Program-made: the position numbers and the translations under genes
Assembly: GCF_003101015.1 (NCBI RefSeq)
Contig: NZ_CP029206.1
Location: 248,001-312,000, forward strand
DNA: 64,000 nt
Reading direction: 5' to 3'
DNA from: Actinobacillus porcitonsillarum
GTDB lineage: Bacteria > Pseudomonadota > Gammaproteobacteria > Enterobacterales > Pasteurellaceae
Notes under the pieces: generated by a model
Told to the model about the DNA's origin: nothing
The model's database searches: none
The model's input: the letters and a program-made list of their open reading frames with translations, nothing else
Part shown: positions 1 to 9,901 of the stretch, piece after piece
Numbering within the stretch: position 1 is the stretch's first letter
Layout: each line of letters opens with the position of its first letter

Positions 1-550
1 TGACGAAATAAGACAATACGATAAAGAAAACACCAAGTTGTGGCATAAACTCTTTAAAGAATGGCACAACAAGTTGCGTTGCGGCTGTATCTTTCCCCAC
101 AGCGTAAATACCAAATACGGCAACTAGTGCAATCACAGATAGCCAAAAATATTTCCAACGTGCGATTAAGCCATCTGTATTTTTACGTTTAATCTTCCAA
201 TAGTCGTCCACAAAGCCCACAACACCGTAGCCAAATAGCACAAAAAGCACGAACCAAACATAGCTATTACGTAAATCCGCCCAAAGCAAGGTACTAATAC
301 CGATTGAAGCTAAGATCATCACACCGCCCATCGTTGGAGTACCACGCTTTTTGAAATGGCTTTCCGGGCCATCATTACGGACTTCTTGTCCAAATTTTAA
401 CAGTTGTAAACGGCGAATGACTTCTGGCCCAATCCATAAACCAATCCCCATTGCGGTTAATAACGCCATTATTGAGCGGAAAGTAATGTACGACACCACG
501 TTAAACGCTGTGTTGTATTGCACCAGATATTCAGCGAGCCACACTAACAT
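1..550 (-). CDS. mraY: MraY, phospho-MurNAc-pentapeptide transferase (3' end off the window)
   Basis: Partial gene: the start is inside the window (ATG at 550) and the reading frame runs off the left edge. MraY is the polytopic inner-membrane enzyme that moves phospho-MurNAc-pentapeptide from UDP to undecaprenyl phosphate, making lipid I. The visible part begins [10 protein letters not shown] and has hydrophobic helices separated by the family motifs GTPTMGG and FVDDYWK (the aspartate pair that acts in catalysis). It lies 10 bp after murF on the same strand, as expected in the dcw cluster. Identification is by motif and synteny and is secure for the part seen. Confidence 0.95.
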   Translation of the reverse strand, partial: MLVWLAEYLVQYNTAFNVVSYITFRSIMALLTAMGIGLWIGPEVIRRLQLLKFGQEVRNDGPESHFKKRGTPTMGGVMILASIGISTLLWADLRNSYVWFVLFVLFGYGVVGFVDDYWKIKRKNTDGLIARWKYFWLSVIALVAVFGIYAVGKDTAATQLVVPFFKEFMPQLGVFFIVLSYFV

Positions 551-560
551 AAGCTAATCC

Positions 561-1955
561 TTAAAAAGAAACATCAAAAGAACGACATAAGGAAGCGATT
601 ACTTCTTCCATTTTTTGGCTACGAGAGCCTTTTGCTAATAATACAAGCGGTTGGTTTTGTTCGATTTTTTGCAAAATAATCGGAAGCAAAAACGCCGCCA
701 TTGCGGTTTTATCATTAAAGTGGTGAGCTGAATTACCGCTAATCACCTCACTCTCTTTGCCGAAGCTGACGACTAAATCTAACTTCGCCTGTTTAACGAA
801 ATCAGCAACTTCTTGGTGGCAAGCTGGGCTGTCTTTACCAAGTTCCGCCATATCACCCACCACAAAAATGCGGAAAGCCGGATACTGTTTTAACACCGAT
901 ACGGCAGATTTCATTGAGTCCACGTTTGCATTATAACTGTCATCAATAAACAGCACATTGTCTTTAATTTCAATCGGATACAAACGCCCTTTAACCGCTG
1001 AACGCTGTTCTAATCCAGCTTTAACCGCCGTTAAATCCGCTCCGACTGCCATTGCCAATGCCGTTGCCGCTAACGCATTACTCACATTATGTTCGCCTAA
1101 ATAAGGCAGATTGATCTCAATTTCGCCTTGTGGGGTATGCAAAGTAAAGCGTGAACCATTGAGATGTAACTCAACATTTTCCGCCCAGAAATCTGCATAA
1201 CTGTCTTTATCTTCGCCTGTGTAACAGAAGGATTGCAACTCGTGATCGCCAATCTCTTTTTGCCATTCAGGGTAGTAATGGGCTAAATTGACAATAGCTT
1301 TACCGCCCACTTTCAAGCCTCGATAAATCTCGCCTTTGGCTTGAGCTACACCAGCCAATGAACCAAAGCCTTCAAGATGAGCAGATGCAACATTATTGAC
1401 CAAACAAGCATCAGGTTGTGCTATTTCGGTGGTATAAGCAATCTCGCCGATATGGTTCGCCCCCAGTTCCACCACGGCAAATTTATGTTCAGGGGTTAAG
1501 CGTAATAGGGTCAATGGCACACCTAAATCATTGTTTAAATTGCCAAAGGTATAAAGTACCTGCTCTTCACAAGCGGTTACTTTTTGCAAAATTTTTGCGG
1601 TCATTTCTTTGACGGTGGTTTTACCCGAAGAACCTGTCATTGCCACGGTTTTAGGGTTAATTTCCGCTTTCAGCCATTTCGCCAACTGCCCTAACGCCAA
1701 GCGAGTATCTTCCACAATAATTTGTGGTACATTCACTGCCAATTCACGCTCAACGACTAACGCAACACAGCCTTGTTCAATCGCTTTTTCCACATAATCG
1801 TGAGCATCAAATTTTTCGCCTTTTAATGCAAAAAATAAACCTTTTTCGACCGCTTGACGAGTGTCTGTACTGATGTTTTCAACAATAATCTCACCACTAC
1901 CGAGTAGTTTACCCTTTAGGGTTTGGGCGAGTTGTTGAGTTGTTTGTTTTATCAT
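561..1955 (-). CDS. murF: MurF, UDP-MurNAc-tripeptide--D-alanyl-D-alanine ligase
   Basis: Cytoplasmic Mur ligase that adds D-Ala-D-Ala to UDP-MurNAc-tripeptide using ATP, the last soluble step of peptidoglycan precursor synthesis. At 464 residues it has the usual family length. An N-terminal UMP-binding domain (to about residue 95) precedes the ATP-binding P-loop GSSGKTT at about 108-114, and the central GNLNNDLGVP and C-terminal DSYNAN and GDMAELG segments are typical of MurF. ATG start. It sits between an unknown membrane-protein gene (16 bp away) and mraY (10 bp away). In most relatives murF directly follows murE; here one extra gene intervenes. Confidence 0.97.
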   Translation of the reverse strand: MIKQTTQQLAQTLKGKLLGSGEIIVENISTDTRQAVEKGLFFALKGEKFDAHDYVEKAIEQGCVALVVERELAVNVPQIIVEDTRLALGQLAKWLKAEINPKTVAMTGSSGKTTVKEMTAKILQKVTACEEQVLYTFGNLNNDLGVPLTLLRLTPEHKFAVVELGANHIGEIAYTTEIAQPDACLVNNVASAHLEGFGSLAGVAQAKGEIYRGLKVGGKAIVNLAHYYPEWQKEIGDHELQSFCYTGEDKDSYADFWAENVELHLNGSRFTLHTPQGEIEINLPYLGEHNVSNALAATALAMAVGADLTAVKAGLEQRSAVKGRLYPIEIKDNVLFIDDSYNANVDSMKSAVSVLKQYPAFRIFVVGDMAELGKDSPACHQEVADFVKQAKLDLVVSFGKESEVISGNSAHHFNDKTAMAAFLLPIILQKIEQNQPLVLLAKGSRSQKMEEVIASLCRSFDVSF

Positions 1956-1970
1956 TTATTATCCTTATAT

Positions 1971-2420
1971 TTACCCAACCATACTAGATATGGTTCGGTA
2001 GAAATTAAATGCATAGTTCATGCCGTAGGTCATTACCATCATAATAGCGACAATATTAATGACAAAAAAGAACATGACGACTTTAGCATTTCCTTCTTGC
2101 CACAATAGTTTCACCGTTTGCCAAAAACTAAGCGGCGCACTGACTTCTATATTCTGCAATTCTTGCAAAGCTTTTAGTGCTTTCTTCGCAAATGAAACGA
2201 TATTAACCGCCATAGCGCTGATTGCAATAAAGAGTGATCCTAAAGAAAACAACACCATGCCTACTTTTTCAAGGCTCCAATTTGGATTCTCTAATTCAGG
2301 CAATCCAAAAAACGCCAAAGAAAGAAAAAGTACCGTTGGAGTAAGATTCCTTAAAAATCCTAAATAATCGTCACCTAATTTAAAAATAAAGGCAGTAATC
2401 GTAATTCTTTGTTTATTCAT
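1971..2420 (-). CDS. Unknown inner-membrane protein between murE and murF
   Basis: I do not recognise this 149-residue protein. It starts with ATG at 2420, 6 bp after the murE stop, and ends 16 bp before murF, so it is co-transcribed with cell-wall genes. The sequence suggests three membrane segments: about residues 25-42 (TPTVLFLSLAFFGLP), 53-78 (VGMVLFSLGSLFIAISAMAV) and 113-135 (KVVMFFFVINIVAIMMVMTY), with a basic and amphipathic stretch of about 35 residues between the last two. No catalytic motif or signal peptide is evident. Codon use looks like the neighbours, so it is not obviously recent. A role in the cell envelope is inferred only from position. Confidence 0.7.
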   Translation of the reverse strand: MNKQRITITAFIFKLGDDYLGFLRNLTPTVLFLSLAFFGLPELENPNWSLEKVGMVLFSLGSLFIAISAMAVNIVSFAKKALKALQELQNIEVSAPLSFWQTVKLLWQEGNAKVVMFFFVINIVAIMMVMTYGMNYAFNFYRTISSMVG

Positions 2421-2426
2421 AGATCC

Positions 2427-3929
2427 CTAGCCAAGAAATTTTTTCGCCCACTCTTGATCCGAAAAATGATATTTCTTCGTGCCGATAATTTGGTAATCTT
2501 CATGCCCTTTACCGGCAATTAAAATCACATCTTTTGGTTCGGCCTGAGCAATCGCTTGTTCAATAGCATATTGGCGAATATGCATAGACTGTACCGCTTT
2601 TGGTTTGCGGAAACCTTTCATAATATCGTTAAAAATCACATCAGGATCTTCGGTGCGAGGGTTATCATCCGTTACAATTACTTTATCCGCTAACTGTTCG
2701 GCAATGCGTGCCATTAATGGGCGTTTACCTGTATCACGGTCGCCACCACAACCAAAGACACACCACAATTCGCCTTCACAATGCAAACGTGCGGCATCTA
2801 AGGCTTTTTCTAAGGCATCGGGGGTATGGGCGTAATCGACAATCACCATCGGGCTTTCTTCAGGATTTTCTTCGCTGATTAAACATTCCATACGTCCGCA
2901 TACGCCGTTCAACAGCGGTGCGGTTTCGATTAATTTTTGCAAATCGTAGCCCAAAGCCAATAAACCGGCAAAAGCAGTTAATAAGTTGCTGACATTAAAT
3001 GCCCCGATTAAACGACTTTTAAGTTCGCCGTTGCCCCAGCTACTTTCAACTTCAATGGTCGCACCTTGTAAGGTAAATTGTACCGCTTTGGCTTTGACCC
3101 AACGGGCTTGTTGTGGTTGGAATTGGCTGTCGGTGCTGACGGCGACGGCTTCAGGTAATTTTGCTAACCATTCACGCCCGATTTCATCATCAGCATTAAT
3201 CACTTGTTGTTTTGATGAAAGCTCGCCAAATAAGCGGAATTTCGCTTGGGCGTATTCTTCCATTGTGTTGTGATAATCAAGGTGATCACGGCTTAAGTTA
3301 GTGAAAATCGCCAAGTCAAAGGCGAGAGCTTCGGCACGATATTGAGCCAAGCCGTGAGAAGAGACTTCCATTGCACAGAAATCTGCCCCTAATTCGACAA
3401 AGTTCGCAAGGTTGCGTTGAATTTCAACGGCAGAACCTGTGGTATTTACCGCTTCTTGTACTTGCCCGTATAGCCCGTTGCCGATGGTTCCCATCACCGC
3501 TGACTTACAGCCAAGCAAGTTTCGCCATTGGGCAAAAAGTTGTGCTGTGGTGGTTTTGCCGTTAGTACCTGTAATGCCGACAAGGGTTAATTTTTCTGAC
3601 GGATTGCCATAAAATGCACCTGCAATCGCCGAAAGTTGTTTCGGTAAATTCGGCACTTCCAACACACAAGCGGTCTGATTTTCATGATTTTTTGCAAATT
3701 TTTCTGCCAACCTTACCGCTTGCACATCGTCATCTGCTTCGGCTAAAACTAAAGAAGCGCCTTGTTCAATCGCTTTTTCAATAAATTGACGACCATCGAC
3801 TTGATGTCCTTTTAAGGCAACAAACAGATCGCCCTTTTCAACTTGGCGACTATCTAAGGTCATTTTGTTTAAGGTTTTTAATTCTGCCCAGCTTTCAAGT
3901 GCCGGGAAAAATGAAAGTAAACGTTTCAT
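2427..3929 (-). CDS. murE: MurE, UDP-MurNAc-L-Ala-D-Glu:meso-DAP ligase
   Basis: Adds meso-diaminopimelate to UDP-MurNAc-dipeptide in the cytoplasm. The 500-residue protein has the Mur-ligase plan: N-terminal UDP-binding domain with [17 protein letters not shown]-loop GTNGKTTT at about 121-128, the central SSHGL motif, and the C-terminal [11 protein letters not shown], whose DNPR quartet selects meso-DAP over L-lysine, as expected in a Gram-negative. ATG start at 3929. ftsI lies 11 bp upstream in the operon and an unknown membrane protein 6 bp downstream. Confidence 0.97.
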   Translation of the reverse strand: MKRLLSFFPALESWAELKTLNKMTLDSRQVEKGDLFVALKGHQVDGRQFIEKAIEQGASLVLAEADDDVQAVRLAEKFAKNHENQTACVLEVPNLPKQLSAIAGAFYGNPSEKLTLVGITGTNGKTTTAQLFAQWRNLLGCKSAVMGTIGNGLYGQVQEAVNTTGSAVEIQRNLANFVELGADFCAMEVSSHGLAQYRAEALAFDLAIFTNLSRDHLDYHNTMEEYAQAKFRLFGELSSKQQVINADDEIGREWLAKLPEAVAVSTDSQFQPQQARWVKAKAVQFTLQGATIEVESSWGNGELKSRLIGAFNVSNLLTAFAGLLALGYDLQKLIETAPLLNGVCGRMECLISEENPEESPMVIVDYAHTPDALEKALDAARLHCEGELWCVFGCGGDRDTGKRPLMARIAEQLADKVIVTDDNPRTEDPDVIFNDIMKGFRKPKAVQSMHIRQYAIEQAIAQAEPKDVILIAGKGHEDYQIIGTKKYHFSDQEWAKKFLG

Positions 3930-3940
3930 ACTATAATCAC

Positions 3941-5980
3941 TTAATGAGTTTCTGAAAGATTATCCGGTTTAATATTATACGCTTTTAACGTATACCCCAT
4001 GATTTTGGAGAATAATGGCGCGGATACGGCACCACCATAATAATTGCCTGCTTTAGGTTCGTTGATCAACACGACTAATGCAAAGCGTGGATTACTTGCA
4101 GGCGCAATACCTGCAGTGTAGGCAAAATATTTTTTAACGTATTGCCCTTTTTCTAACTTACGGGCTGTACCTGTTTTTACTGCTACACGGTAGCCATCAA
4201 CCATTGCTCGTTGTCCGCCTTCGCCTTTTTGCGCAACGCTTTCCATCATCTTCACGACATCACGCGTTATCTTTTCTGGTAATACTCGATCCCCTAGCAC
4301 CGGCGGATCGACCTTCGTAATAGAAAGAGGACGGTAAACCCCAAAGCTTCCTAAAGTTGCATAAGCTCGAGCTAATTGCAATGGCGTTACATTTAAACCA
4401 TAACCATATGCCATCGTTGCACGTTCAATATCCGCCCAACGTTTACGATCCCCGTTTGTACCACGCTGCTCGCCAAGCCCTAGCCCTGTATCTTTACCAA
4501 AGCCTACTTTGCTGTAAGTATCAACTAACGCTGTACTTGGCATTCTCAGTGCTAAGCGGCTTACCCCCACGTTACTAGATTTTTGTAAAATCCCGGTAAG
4601 CGAAAGACTTTCTCGAGGTGAAACGTCTTTAATGGTGTGACCATTAACCGTAAAAGGTCGTGTATTAATAATTTCATCACGGTAAGTTGCCCCATTTTGT
4701 AATGCAGTAAGTACAACCAAAGGTTTTACCGTGGAACCCGGTTCGAAAGTATCGGTAATCGCACGATTTCGCATTAACTCAGGCTTAAATGTATCCCGCT
4801 TATTAGGGTTAAATGAAGGTGCGTTTGCCATTGCAAGCACTTCGCCGGTAGTCACATCAACTAAAACAGCCGTACTCGATTCCGCATCATTTTCTTTTAC
4901 CGCTTTCTTAATTTCGCTATACACCATGGACTGTAGCTCTTCATCAATGCTCAGTACAACATCTTGTGGATCGTATTGTTTTTCATCGCGTACATTTTCG
5001 ATGACATTACCTCGTGCATCTTTACGGATGACTTGCTTACCACTTTTACCAATCAATAATGAATCAAAGCTACGTTCAAGCCCCTCCGCACCGTGTTTGT
5101 CATCAATATCGGTAAAGCCAATCAGTTGTGATGCCTCTTCTACGAGCGGATACATCCTACGAGATTCCGCTCGAATGACAATCGCTTCCAATTTCAACTC
5201 TTTAGCGTAATTGGCAATACTTTCTTCTTCTCTTCGTGCAAGGTAAACAAAACGCTGACGAGCTGATTTGTATAATTTATCCATCAACTCGCTATAAGAT
5301 TGCCCAGTGCTTTTGGCTAAGGCTTTCCATTTTTCACGCTCAATATTAGCTTGTTCTGTTTCCATCGCAATAAAAGCAGAATTTGGATTATTACGTACTT
5401 TTTCAATCAATAAGTTATAATCTAATCCTGTAGTTTGAGCTAAAAGCGTCCAATAACTCCCATCTTTCACGTTTAAGATTGCACGCGGATCAAACTCGAC
5501 TTTTTCTTTAGACTTATTCTTTTTATCGATAAAGTTACTCACACCTTTTTCAATTTTACTCTTTGAACTCTCGGTTTCCATTGCTAATGCTTTCCAAGCT
5601 TCAGGTGAGCGTTTTAATTTACTATCAAAATACTCTCTCGGATCAATCGTAATGGAGTACATTGGTACGCTTAATGAAAGAAAGCGTCCATTACGGTCCA
5701 GTATTCTTCCTCGCGTAAAAGGCAATTCTGTAGAACGAAGCGAACGGTTATTCGCTTCTTTTATCAAGCGATCAGAGTCAATCAATTGAATATAAGCCGC
5801 TTGCCAAATCAAACCAGCAACAGCGAGACAAATAAATAGTCCCACAAAAATAAAACGCCATGGAAGAAAACTCGGTTTTGTCGATAATTCCGAGGATTTC
5901 ATTTTTTCTTGTTGGTTTTTATCTTCTTTTTTGGCAAGTGGTGTTCGCTTTTTTCTTTTTAATTTGACTGCCTTTGTCAT
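3941..5980 (-). CDS. ftsI: FtsI / PBP3, septal peptidoglycan transpeptidase with enlarged pedestal
   Basis: Class B penicillin-binding protein that cross-links septal peptidoglycan with FtsW. The basic cytoplasmic tail (1-40) is followed by one membrane anchor (about 42-64), a pedestal domain and the transpeptidase domain. Catalytic motifs are all present: STVK with Ser416, SSN at 468-470 and KTGT at 602-605. At 679 residues it is about 70-90 longer than the E. coli (588) and Haemophilus (about 610) proteins. The excess lies at about 113-250, where a DP…W-LA…TG…L…K…F-type module seems to occur three times instead of once. The start ATG at 5980 is 14 bp after the ftsL stop. Confidence 0.96.
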   Translation of the reverse strand: MTKAVKLKRKKRTPLAKKEDKNQQEKMKSSELSTKPSFLPWRFIFVGLFICLAVAGLIWQAAYIQLIDSDRLIKEANNRSLRSTELPFTRGRILDRNGRFLSLSVPMYSITIDPREYFDSKLKRSPEAWKALAMETESSKSKIEKGVSNFIDKKNKSKEKVEFDPRAILNVKDGSYWTLLAQTTGLDYNLLIEKVRNNPNSAFIAMETEQANIEREKWKALAKSTGQSYSELMDKLYKSARQRFVYLARREEESIANYAKELKLEAIVIRAESRRMYPLVEEASQLIGFTDIDDKHGAEGLERSFDSLLIGKSGKQVIRKDARGNVIENVRDEKQYDPQDVVLSIDEELQSMVYSEIKKAVKENDAESSTAVLVDVTTGEVLAMANAPSFNPNKRDTFKPELMRNRAITDTFEPGSTVKPLVVLTALQNGATYRDEIINTRPFTVNGHTIKDVSPRESLSLTGILQKSSNVGVSRLALRMPSTALVDTYSKVGFGKDTGLGLGEQRGTNGDRKRWADIERATMAYGYGLNVTPLQLARAYATLGSFGVYRPLSITKVDPPVLGDRVLPEKITRDVVKMMESVAQKGEGGQRAMVDGYRVAVKTGTARKLEKGQYVKKYFAYTAGIAPASNPRFALVVLINEPKAGNYYGGAVSAPLFSKIMGYTLKAYNIKPDNLSETH

Positions 5981-5994
5981 AATATTGTTTAACT

Positions 5995-6315
5995 CTACTT
6001 ACTTTGAATCAAAATAATTTCTTGATCTTTATGAATTGGGCGTAACCCAAAATTAATTGCTTTCTCATCCACTTTGTCTCTATGCCCTAGAGTGTATTCT
6101 TCTAGCTGTAAGTGGATATATTGATTCTCTAACCTACGATTCTGTTTAACTAACGAACCTTGTTCCGCTGTTAATAAACGTGTTTGATGAGTAATCCAGA
6201 TAGTGGCAATTGCTGTTGCAATGACCAAAAATAACAACAATAATGCCAACTTATTACTGCTGGTTAAATCATCTAAAATAATCTGCCGTAATGGGTAACG
6301 CTCACTACTTGCCAT
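5995..6315 (-). CDS. ftsL: FtsL, divisome protein
   Basis: Small bitopic division protein that joins FtsB and FtsQ and activates FtsWI at the septum. The 106-residue product has a short cytoplasmic N-terminus, one membrane helix at about 22-42 ([20 protein letters not shown]) and a periplasmic leucine-zipper-like coiled coil (LLTAEQ…[15 protein letters not shown]). Length and layout match FtsL. Sequence is poorly conserved in this family, so the call rests on layout and position between rsmH (14 bp) and ftsI (14 bp). Confidence 0.93.
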   Translation of the reverse strand: MASSERYPLRQIILDDLTSSNKLALLLLFLVIATAIATIWITHQTRLLTAEQGSLVKQNRRLENQYIHLQLEEYTLGHRDKVDEKAINFGLRPIHKDQEIILIQSK

Positions 6316-6329
6316 ATATATCCCTATTT

Positions 6330-7274
6330 TTATCCTCTTTTCTCCGCCACTCTCAACACGGCACTGCGTGAGCGAGGGTTTGCTTCAATTTCCGCCTCAC
6401 TCGGCATTATTGCTTTGCCAATCGTTTTTAACGGAATATCTTTATTTAAGTCCGCTTCTAAAATAGGTAACCCACGTGGGACTTCTTTACCTTTGCTGTT
6501 TTTCTTCATAAATTGTTTGACCATACGATCTTCTAACGAATGGAAACTAATAATCGATAAACGACCTTCCGGTGCAAGCACACTTAATGCGGAATTAAGT
6601 GCTTTTTCCAACTCATCTAATTCGCTATTGATAAAAATACGGATCGCTTGGAATGAACGTGTTGCAGGGTGTTTATGCTTATCTTTAAAAGGCACTGCAT
6701 CACTAATAATTTGCGCTAATTGCAAAGTACGGGTAATTTTTTGACCGCTTGTTTTATTAAAATTCACAATTGCTGTCGCAATGCGTTTGGCAAAACGTTC
6801 TTCGCCAAATTCTTTTAATACCCAAGTTAAATCTTCAACAGACACTTGCTCTAACCACTCTGCGGCAGAAAGCCCTTTACTGGTATCCATGCGCATATCG
6901 AGAGGTCCATCACGCATAAAGCTAAAGCCCCTCTCGGCATCATCAAGTTGTGGAGAAGATACCCCAAGATCTAACAAAATACCGTCAATTTTGCCGATTA
7001 AATCGAGATCTTCACACACTTGTGGAATAGCTGAAAAAGCCGTATGAACAATTTGAAAACGAGGATCTGTAATCGTGTGAGCCTCTGCAATCGCACGGGG
7101 ATCACGGTCGGTAGCAATTAAGCGACCTTGCTCGCTTAATTTAGAAAGGATAAGTCGAGAATGCCCACCACGCCCAAAAGTACCGTCAATATAAATGCCA
7201 TTGGGTTTAATGGCTAAACCTTCAACAGCTTCATGGAGTAGTACGGTAATATGTTTATGGAGTGTGTCGCTCAT
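6330..7274 (-). CDS. rsmH: RsmH (MraW), 16S rRNA m4C1402 methyltransferase
   Basis: SAM-dependent enzyme that N4-methylates C1402 in the decoding centre of 16S rRNA. The 314-residue protein opens with [13 protein letters not shown] and has the family motifs GTFGRGGHS (SAM binding, about residue 31), [11 protein letters not shown] and [17 protein letters not shown] at 7274, 14 bp before ftsL. It is the first gene of the dcw operon here; the regulator gene mraZ that usually precedes it is absent from the 219 bp up to the divergent rnr. Confidence 0.97.
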   Translation of the reverse strand: MSDTLHKHITVLLHEAVEGLAIKPNGIYIDGTFGRGGHSRLILSKLSEQGRLIATDRDPRAIAEAHTITDPRFQIVHTAFSAIPQVCEDLDLIGKIDGILLDLGVSSPQLDDAERGFSFMRDGPLDMRMDTSKGLSAAEWLEQVSVEDLTWVLKEFGEERFAKRIATAIVNFNKTSGQKITRTLQLAQIISDAVPFKDKHKHPATRSFQAIRIFINSELDELEKALNSALSVLAPEGRLSIISFHSLEDRMVKQFMKKNSKGKEVPRGLPILEADLNKDIPLKTIGKAIMPSEAEIEANPRSRSAVLRVAEKRG

Positions 7275-7344
7275 TCTGCTTTCCTAAATAGAAGTATTAT
7301 TTTAGAGAGTATTGGCTTAGAGAAAAGTTCCCTAAAGGGTACAA

Positions 7345-7373
7345 ATTTTATCGGTTCGTCCTAGAGGGAGCAA
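7345..7373 (-). promoter_or_regulatory. Candidate promoter for the rsmH-ftsL-ftsI-mur operon
   Basis: On the minus strand TTGCTC is followed after exactly 17 bp by TAAAAT, about 70 bp upstream of the rsmH ATG. The -10 matches consensus at 5 of 6 positions; the -35 is weak (3 of 6). It lies in the only gap upstream of the operon. No MraZ-type TGGGN direct repeats are visible. Confidence 0.4.
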
Positions 7374-7493
7374 GCTGTTTTCTAAATTTGTTTAGGATTA
7401 TTCATAGAAACTTGCTACTATGGCAATTAACGAGGTGATCAAGCGGTAAAATTTGCCGAATATTTTACAAATAAATAATAAGAGAGAAGAAAA

Positions 7494-9833
7494 ATGATCA
7501 TTGATCCAAATTACCAAGCTGAATTAGAAAAATATGAAAACCCAGTCCCAAGCCGAGAATTTATTTTAAAAACCATTCGAGAATATGATGCGCCAATGAG
7601 CCGAGAAGAGCTTCTTGAGGCATTTCACATCTATGATGAAGAACGCACTGAGGGCGTTCGCCGCCGTTTGCGAGCAATGGAAAACGATGGGCAGTTAGTG
7701 TTTACCAAAGGTAAACGTTATGCGCTACCTGAAAAAATGGATTTAATCAAAGGAACCGTTATTGGCCATCGAGATGGCTATGGCTTTTTACAAGTTGAAG
7801 GCGATGATGACTGGTTTATCCCAAACACACAAATGAGCCGAGTAATGCACGGTGATTTTGTTTTAGCGCAACCTAACGGAACCGATCGTTTTAAACGTAA
7901 AGAAGTGCGAATTGTACGTGTATTAGAAGCGCGTAAGAAACAGATTGTAGGACGCTTTTTCCTCGAAAGTGGCATTGGTTTTGTCGTGCCGGATGATAGT
8001 CGAATTAGTCAAGATATTCTCATTCCTGATGAACATCGTCTTGGTGCACGTATGGGACAAGTGGTTGTGGTTGAGCTTCAAGAACGTAAAGCGAGTTTTA
8101 GCCGCCCTGTAGGTTTTATAACCGAAATTCTTGGCGATAATCTTGCCCCGGGTATGGAAATTGAAATTGCGCTACGTAATCATGACATTCCCCACACGTG
8201 GAGCGAAGGAGTAGAAAAGCAAATTCGCCAATTAAGCGAAGAAGTGCCGGAAGAAGCTAAACAAGGGCGTGTTGATTTACGTGATTTACCCCTAGTTACC
8301 ATTGATGGCGAAAGCGCTCGAGATTTTGATGATGCGGTTTTTGCCCAAAAAGAAGGCGATGGCTGGCGTTTATGGGTAGCGATTGCCGATGTCAGCTATT
8401 ATGTTCGCCCGAAAACCGCTCTTGATTTAGAAGCAGCTAATCGGGGTAACTCCGTTTATTTCCCAACTCGGGTTATTCCAATGTTGCCGGAAATTCTTTC
8501 CAATGGGTTATGTTCGCTTAATCCACAAGTGGATCGCCTCTGTTTAGTTGCCGAAATGACGATTTCAGCGCAAGGCGAACTTACTGGTTATCAATTTTAT
8601 GAAGCAGTAATGAATTCTCACGCTCGCCTGACCTATACGAAAGTATGGAAAATGCTGCAAGGCGATGAGGAACTACGTGAGCGCTATCAAACATTAGTCC
8701 CACATCTTGAAGAACTTTATGCGATGTTCCAAATTTTAGCTAAGGCTCGTCAAGAACGTGGTGCGATTGAATTTGAAACGGTCGAGAACCAATTTGTCTT
8801 CAATCCGCAAGGACGCATTGAACGCATTGAACCACTTGTTCGTAATGACGCCCATAAAATCATCGAAGAGTGTATGATTTTAGCCAACATTGCCGCTGCT
8901 CGCTTTGTTGAAAATGCCAATGAACCTGCGTTATATCGTATTCACGACAAACCAAGCGAAGAAAAATTAGTCAGCTTTAAATCGTTTATCAATGAATGTG
9001 GTTTGATTTGGAATGTTGGGCTTGACCCACAACCTAAAGATTATGCTACATTGATTGAACAGCTTGCCGATCGTCCTGATCGTGAGCTCATTCAAACGAT
9101 GTTATTACGCTCATTAAAACAGGCAGTTTATGCACCGGATAACATTGGACATTTTGGTTTAGCTTTACAAGAATATGCGCACTTTACTTCACCTATTCGC
9201 CGTTATCCGGATTTATTGTTACACCGAGCAATTAAATATCTTATTGAAAAAGAAAAAGGCAACAAGCGCCATTATACCGAGGGTGGTGGCTACCATTATA
9301 GCCTTGATGATATGGATCAATTTGGCGATGCTTGCTCTGCCACAGAGCGCCGTGCTGATGAAGCAACCCGTGAAGTTGCTGACTGGCTGAAATGTGAATT
9401 TATGCAAGACCATCTTGGTGAAGAATTCGAGGGCGTCATTTCTAGCGTAACCGGCTTTGGGCTATTTGTGAAACTCAACGAACTGCTTATTGATGGTTTA
9501 GTGCATATTTCTACCCTCGAAAACGACTACTATCACTATGATGCCGCTCGCCAGCGCTTAGTGGGAGGCTCCGGCGTGATTTATCGTTTAGGCGATCCGG
9601 TTAAAGTGAAAGTCATTAACGTCAATTTAGATGATAAGAAAATTGATTTTGCCTTATTGGGTAATTTTCGCAAAGGGATTGCCATCGGCAAGACCGCAAA
9701 ACAAAAAGCGAAAAAAATGAATGTGGCAGAAAAACCGGTGTTCAAAGAGGTAAAAACTGTAAAAAAAGAGAAGCCGAAAAAGAAACAAGCGGTTAAATTA
9801 AAGAAAAAATCTGCAAAACGGAAGGGGAGATAA
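7494..9833 (+). CDS. rnr: RNase R, 3'-5' exoribonuclease
   Basis: Processive hydrolytic 3'-5' exoribonuclease that degrades structured RNA and takes part in rRNA and tmRNA-linked quality control. The 779-residue product has an N-terminal winged-helix region (about 20-85), two cold-shock OB domains (about 90-240), the RNB catalytic domain with the metal-binding [19 protein letters not shown] segment near residue 275, an S1 domain (about 645-725, [15 protein letters not shown]) and a lysine-rich tail. The lysine tail and S1 domain distinguish it from RNase II. It is transcribed divergently from the dcw operon. Confidence 0.97.
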   Translation: MIIDPNYQAELEKYENPVPSREFILKTIREYDAPMSREELLEAFHIYDEERTEGVRRRLRAMENDGQLVFTKGKRYALPEKMDLIKGTVIGHRDGYGFLQVEGDDDWFIPNTQMSRVMHGDFVLAQPNGTDRFKRKEVRIVRVLEARKKQIVGRFFLESGIGFVVPDDSRISQDILIPDEHRLGARMGQVVVVELQERKASFSRPVGFITEILGDNLAPGMEIEIALRNHDIPHTWSEGVEKQIRQLSEEVPEEAKQGRVDLRDLPLVTIDGESARDFDDAVFAQKEGDGWRLWVAIADVSYYVRPKTALDLEAANRGNSVYFPTRVIPMLPEILSNGLCSLNPQVDRLCLVAEMTISAQGELTGYQFYEAVMNSHARLTYTKVWKMLQGDEELRERYQTLVPHLEELYAMFQILAKARQERGAIEFETVENQFVFNPQGRIERIEPLVRNDAHKIIEECMILANIAAARFVENANEPALYRIHDKPSEEKLVSFKSFINECGLIWNVGLDPQPKDYATLIEQLADRPDRELIQTMLLRSLKQAVYAPDNIGHFGLALQEYAHFTSPIRRYPDLLLHRAIKYLIEKEKGNKRHYTEGGGYHYSLDDMDQFGDACSATERRADEATREVADWLKCEFMQDHLGEEFEGVISSVTGFGLFVKLNELLIDGLVHISTLENDYYHYDAARQRLVGGSGVIYRLGDPVKVKVINVNLDDKKIDFALLGNFRKGIAIGKTAKQKAKKMNVAEKPVFKEVKTVKKEKPKKKQAVKLKKKSAKRKGR

Positions 9834-9868
9834 TTCGTATCATAGAGCAGTTGCAGAAGAAATGTGCG

Positions 9869-9889
9869 GGGACACTAGCGTAGTGTCCC
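9869..9889. repeat. Intergenic palindrome between rnr and dnaG
   Basis: Perfect 9-bp inverted repeat GGGACACTA-gcg-TAGTGTCCC in the 68-bp gap between the convergent rnr and dnaG genes. There is no U-tract on either side, so it is not a classic intrinsic terminator, but it could protect 3' ends. It belongs with several G-rich intergenic palindromes in this window. Confidence 0.6.
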
Positions 9890-9901
9890 TACTATGCCCC
9901 A

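Noticed and set aside
4731..5210. Plus-strand frame of 159 codons over ftsI
   Set aside because: Serine-rich antisense shadow of the transpeptidase gene.
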